Shown: positions 5,603 through 5,735 of the stretch, piece after piece
Layout: each line of letters starts with the position of its first letter
Position numbering within the stretch: position 1 is the first letter of the stretch
Made by a program: the position numbers and the translations under genes
Notes under the pieces: generated by a model
What the model saw: only the letters and a program-made list of their open reading frames with translations
What the model was told of the DNA's origin: nothing
Databases searched by the model: none
DNA from: Clostridiales bacterium
Lineage (GTDB): Bacteria; Bacillota; Clostridia; Oscillospirales; Oscillospiraceae
Direction: 5' to 3'
NCBI GenBank assembly: GCA_012516225.1
Contig: JAAYWX010000405.1
Span: 1 to 5,735, forward strand
DNA length: 5,735 nt

Positions 5603-5735
5603 TTATTTGTTGACAACCGTATCGAAATACTGGGCAAGGGCGCCGGTGATTTCTTCCTTGGTCTTGTAGCGTCCGTCGATACCATCGACATCGAGGTACA
5701 GGGAAGGAATTCCGTACTTCTCCTGAATCATGTCG
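5603..5735 (-). CDS. C-terminal end of a second HgdB/BcrB-type dehydratase/reductase subunit (partial)
   Basis: Only the last 43 codons and a TAA stop are inside the window; the gene continues past the right edge. The segment includes QEKYGIPSLYLDVDGIDGRY and ends DTVVNK. It aligns without gaps to the C-terminus of the BzdO-like protein (QQKYGIPTLYVDVDAIDPRY), with roughly half of the positions identical by hand count, so it is a paralogous subunit of the same family rather than another part of the same gene. A terminator follows. It suggests a second reductase or dehydratase gene set immediately upstream; its start, partner and substrate are not visible. Confidence 0.8.
   Translation of the reverse strand, partial: DMIQEKYGIPSLYLDVDGIDGRYKTKEEITGALAQYFDTVVNK

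Overview
The window comes from a strictly anaerobic bacterium, most likely a Clostridia-type Firmicute. This is an inference from the strong AGGAGG-type ribosome binding sites, tight gene packing, moderate GC content and oxygen-sensitive radical enzymology; no marker gene settles the taxonomy. Every supported gene lies on the minus strand, so transcription runs from the right edge to the left.

At the right edge (5603-5735) is the C-terminal end of an HgdB/BcrB-type subunit of a 2-hydroxyacyl-CoA dehydratase / benzoyl-CoA reductase. It is followed by a good intrinsic terminator (about 5517-5556). The next roughly 390 bases hold no gene but look like a control region: A-tracts repeated every 11 bp, a perfect TGT-N10-ACA palindrome of the kind bound by NifA-type enhancer-binding proteins, and a near-consensus sigma-54 (-24/-12) promoter.

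From that promoter runs a cluster of five genes: a BcrD/BzdP-like activator ATPase, a BzdQ-like activator ATPase with the N-terminal extension remembered for BzdQ, a small 2[4Fe-4S] ferredoxin, a 371-residue BzdN-like subunit and a 440-codon BzdO-like subunit. This content matches the Bzd form of class I (ATP-dependent) benzoyl-CoA reductase. Reduced ferredoxin would feed electrons to the activator pair, and ATP hydrolysis would drive low-potential transfer to the two-subunit reductase, which acts on an aromatic or related acyl-CoA. The real substrate cannot be read from the sequence.

Two features are unusual. The BzdO-like gene is cut by an in-frame TAG at codon 223, with homology continuing in the same frame on both sides, so it is not a frameshift. 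The paralogous BzdN-like subunit appears to carry CAG (Gln) at the matching place. Downstream of the reductase, after a strong stem-loop, begins a CooC-like MinD-family ATPase (Walker A GKGGTGKT, CxC motif) that runs off the left edge. CooC proteins serve nickel insertion into CO dehydrogenase, so its position beside a benzoyl-CoA-reductase-like system is unexpected.
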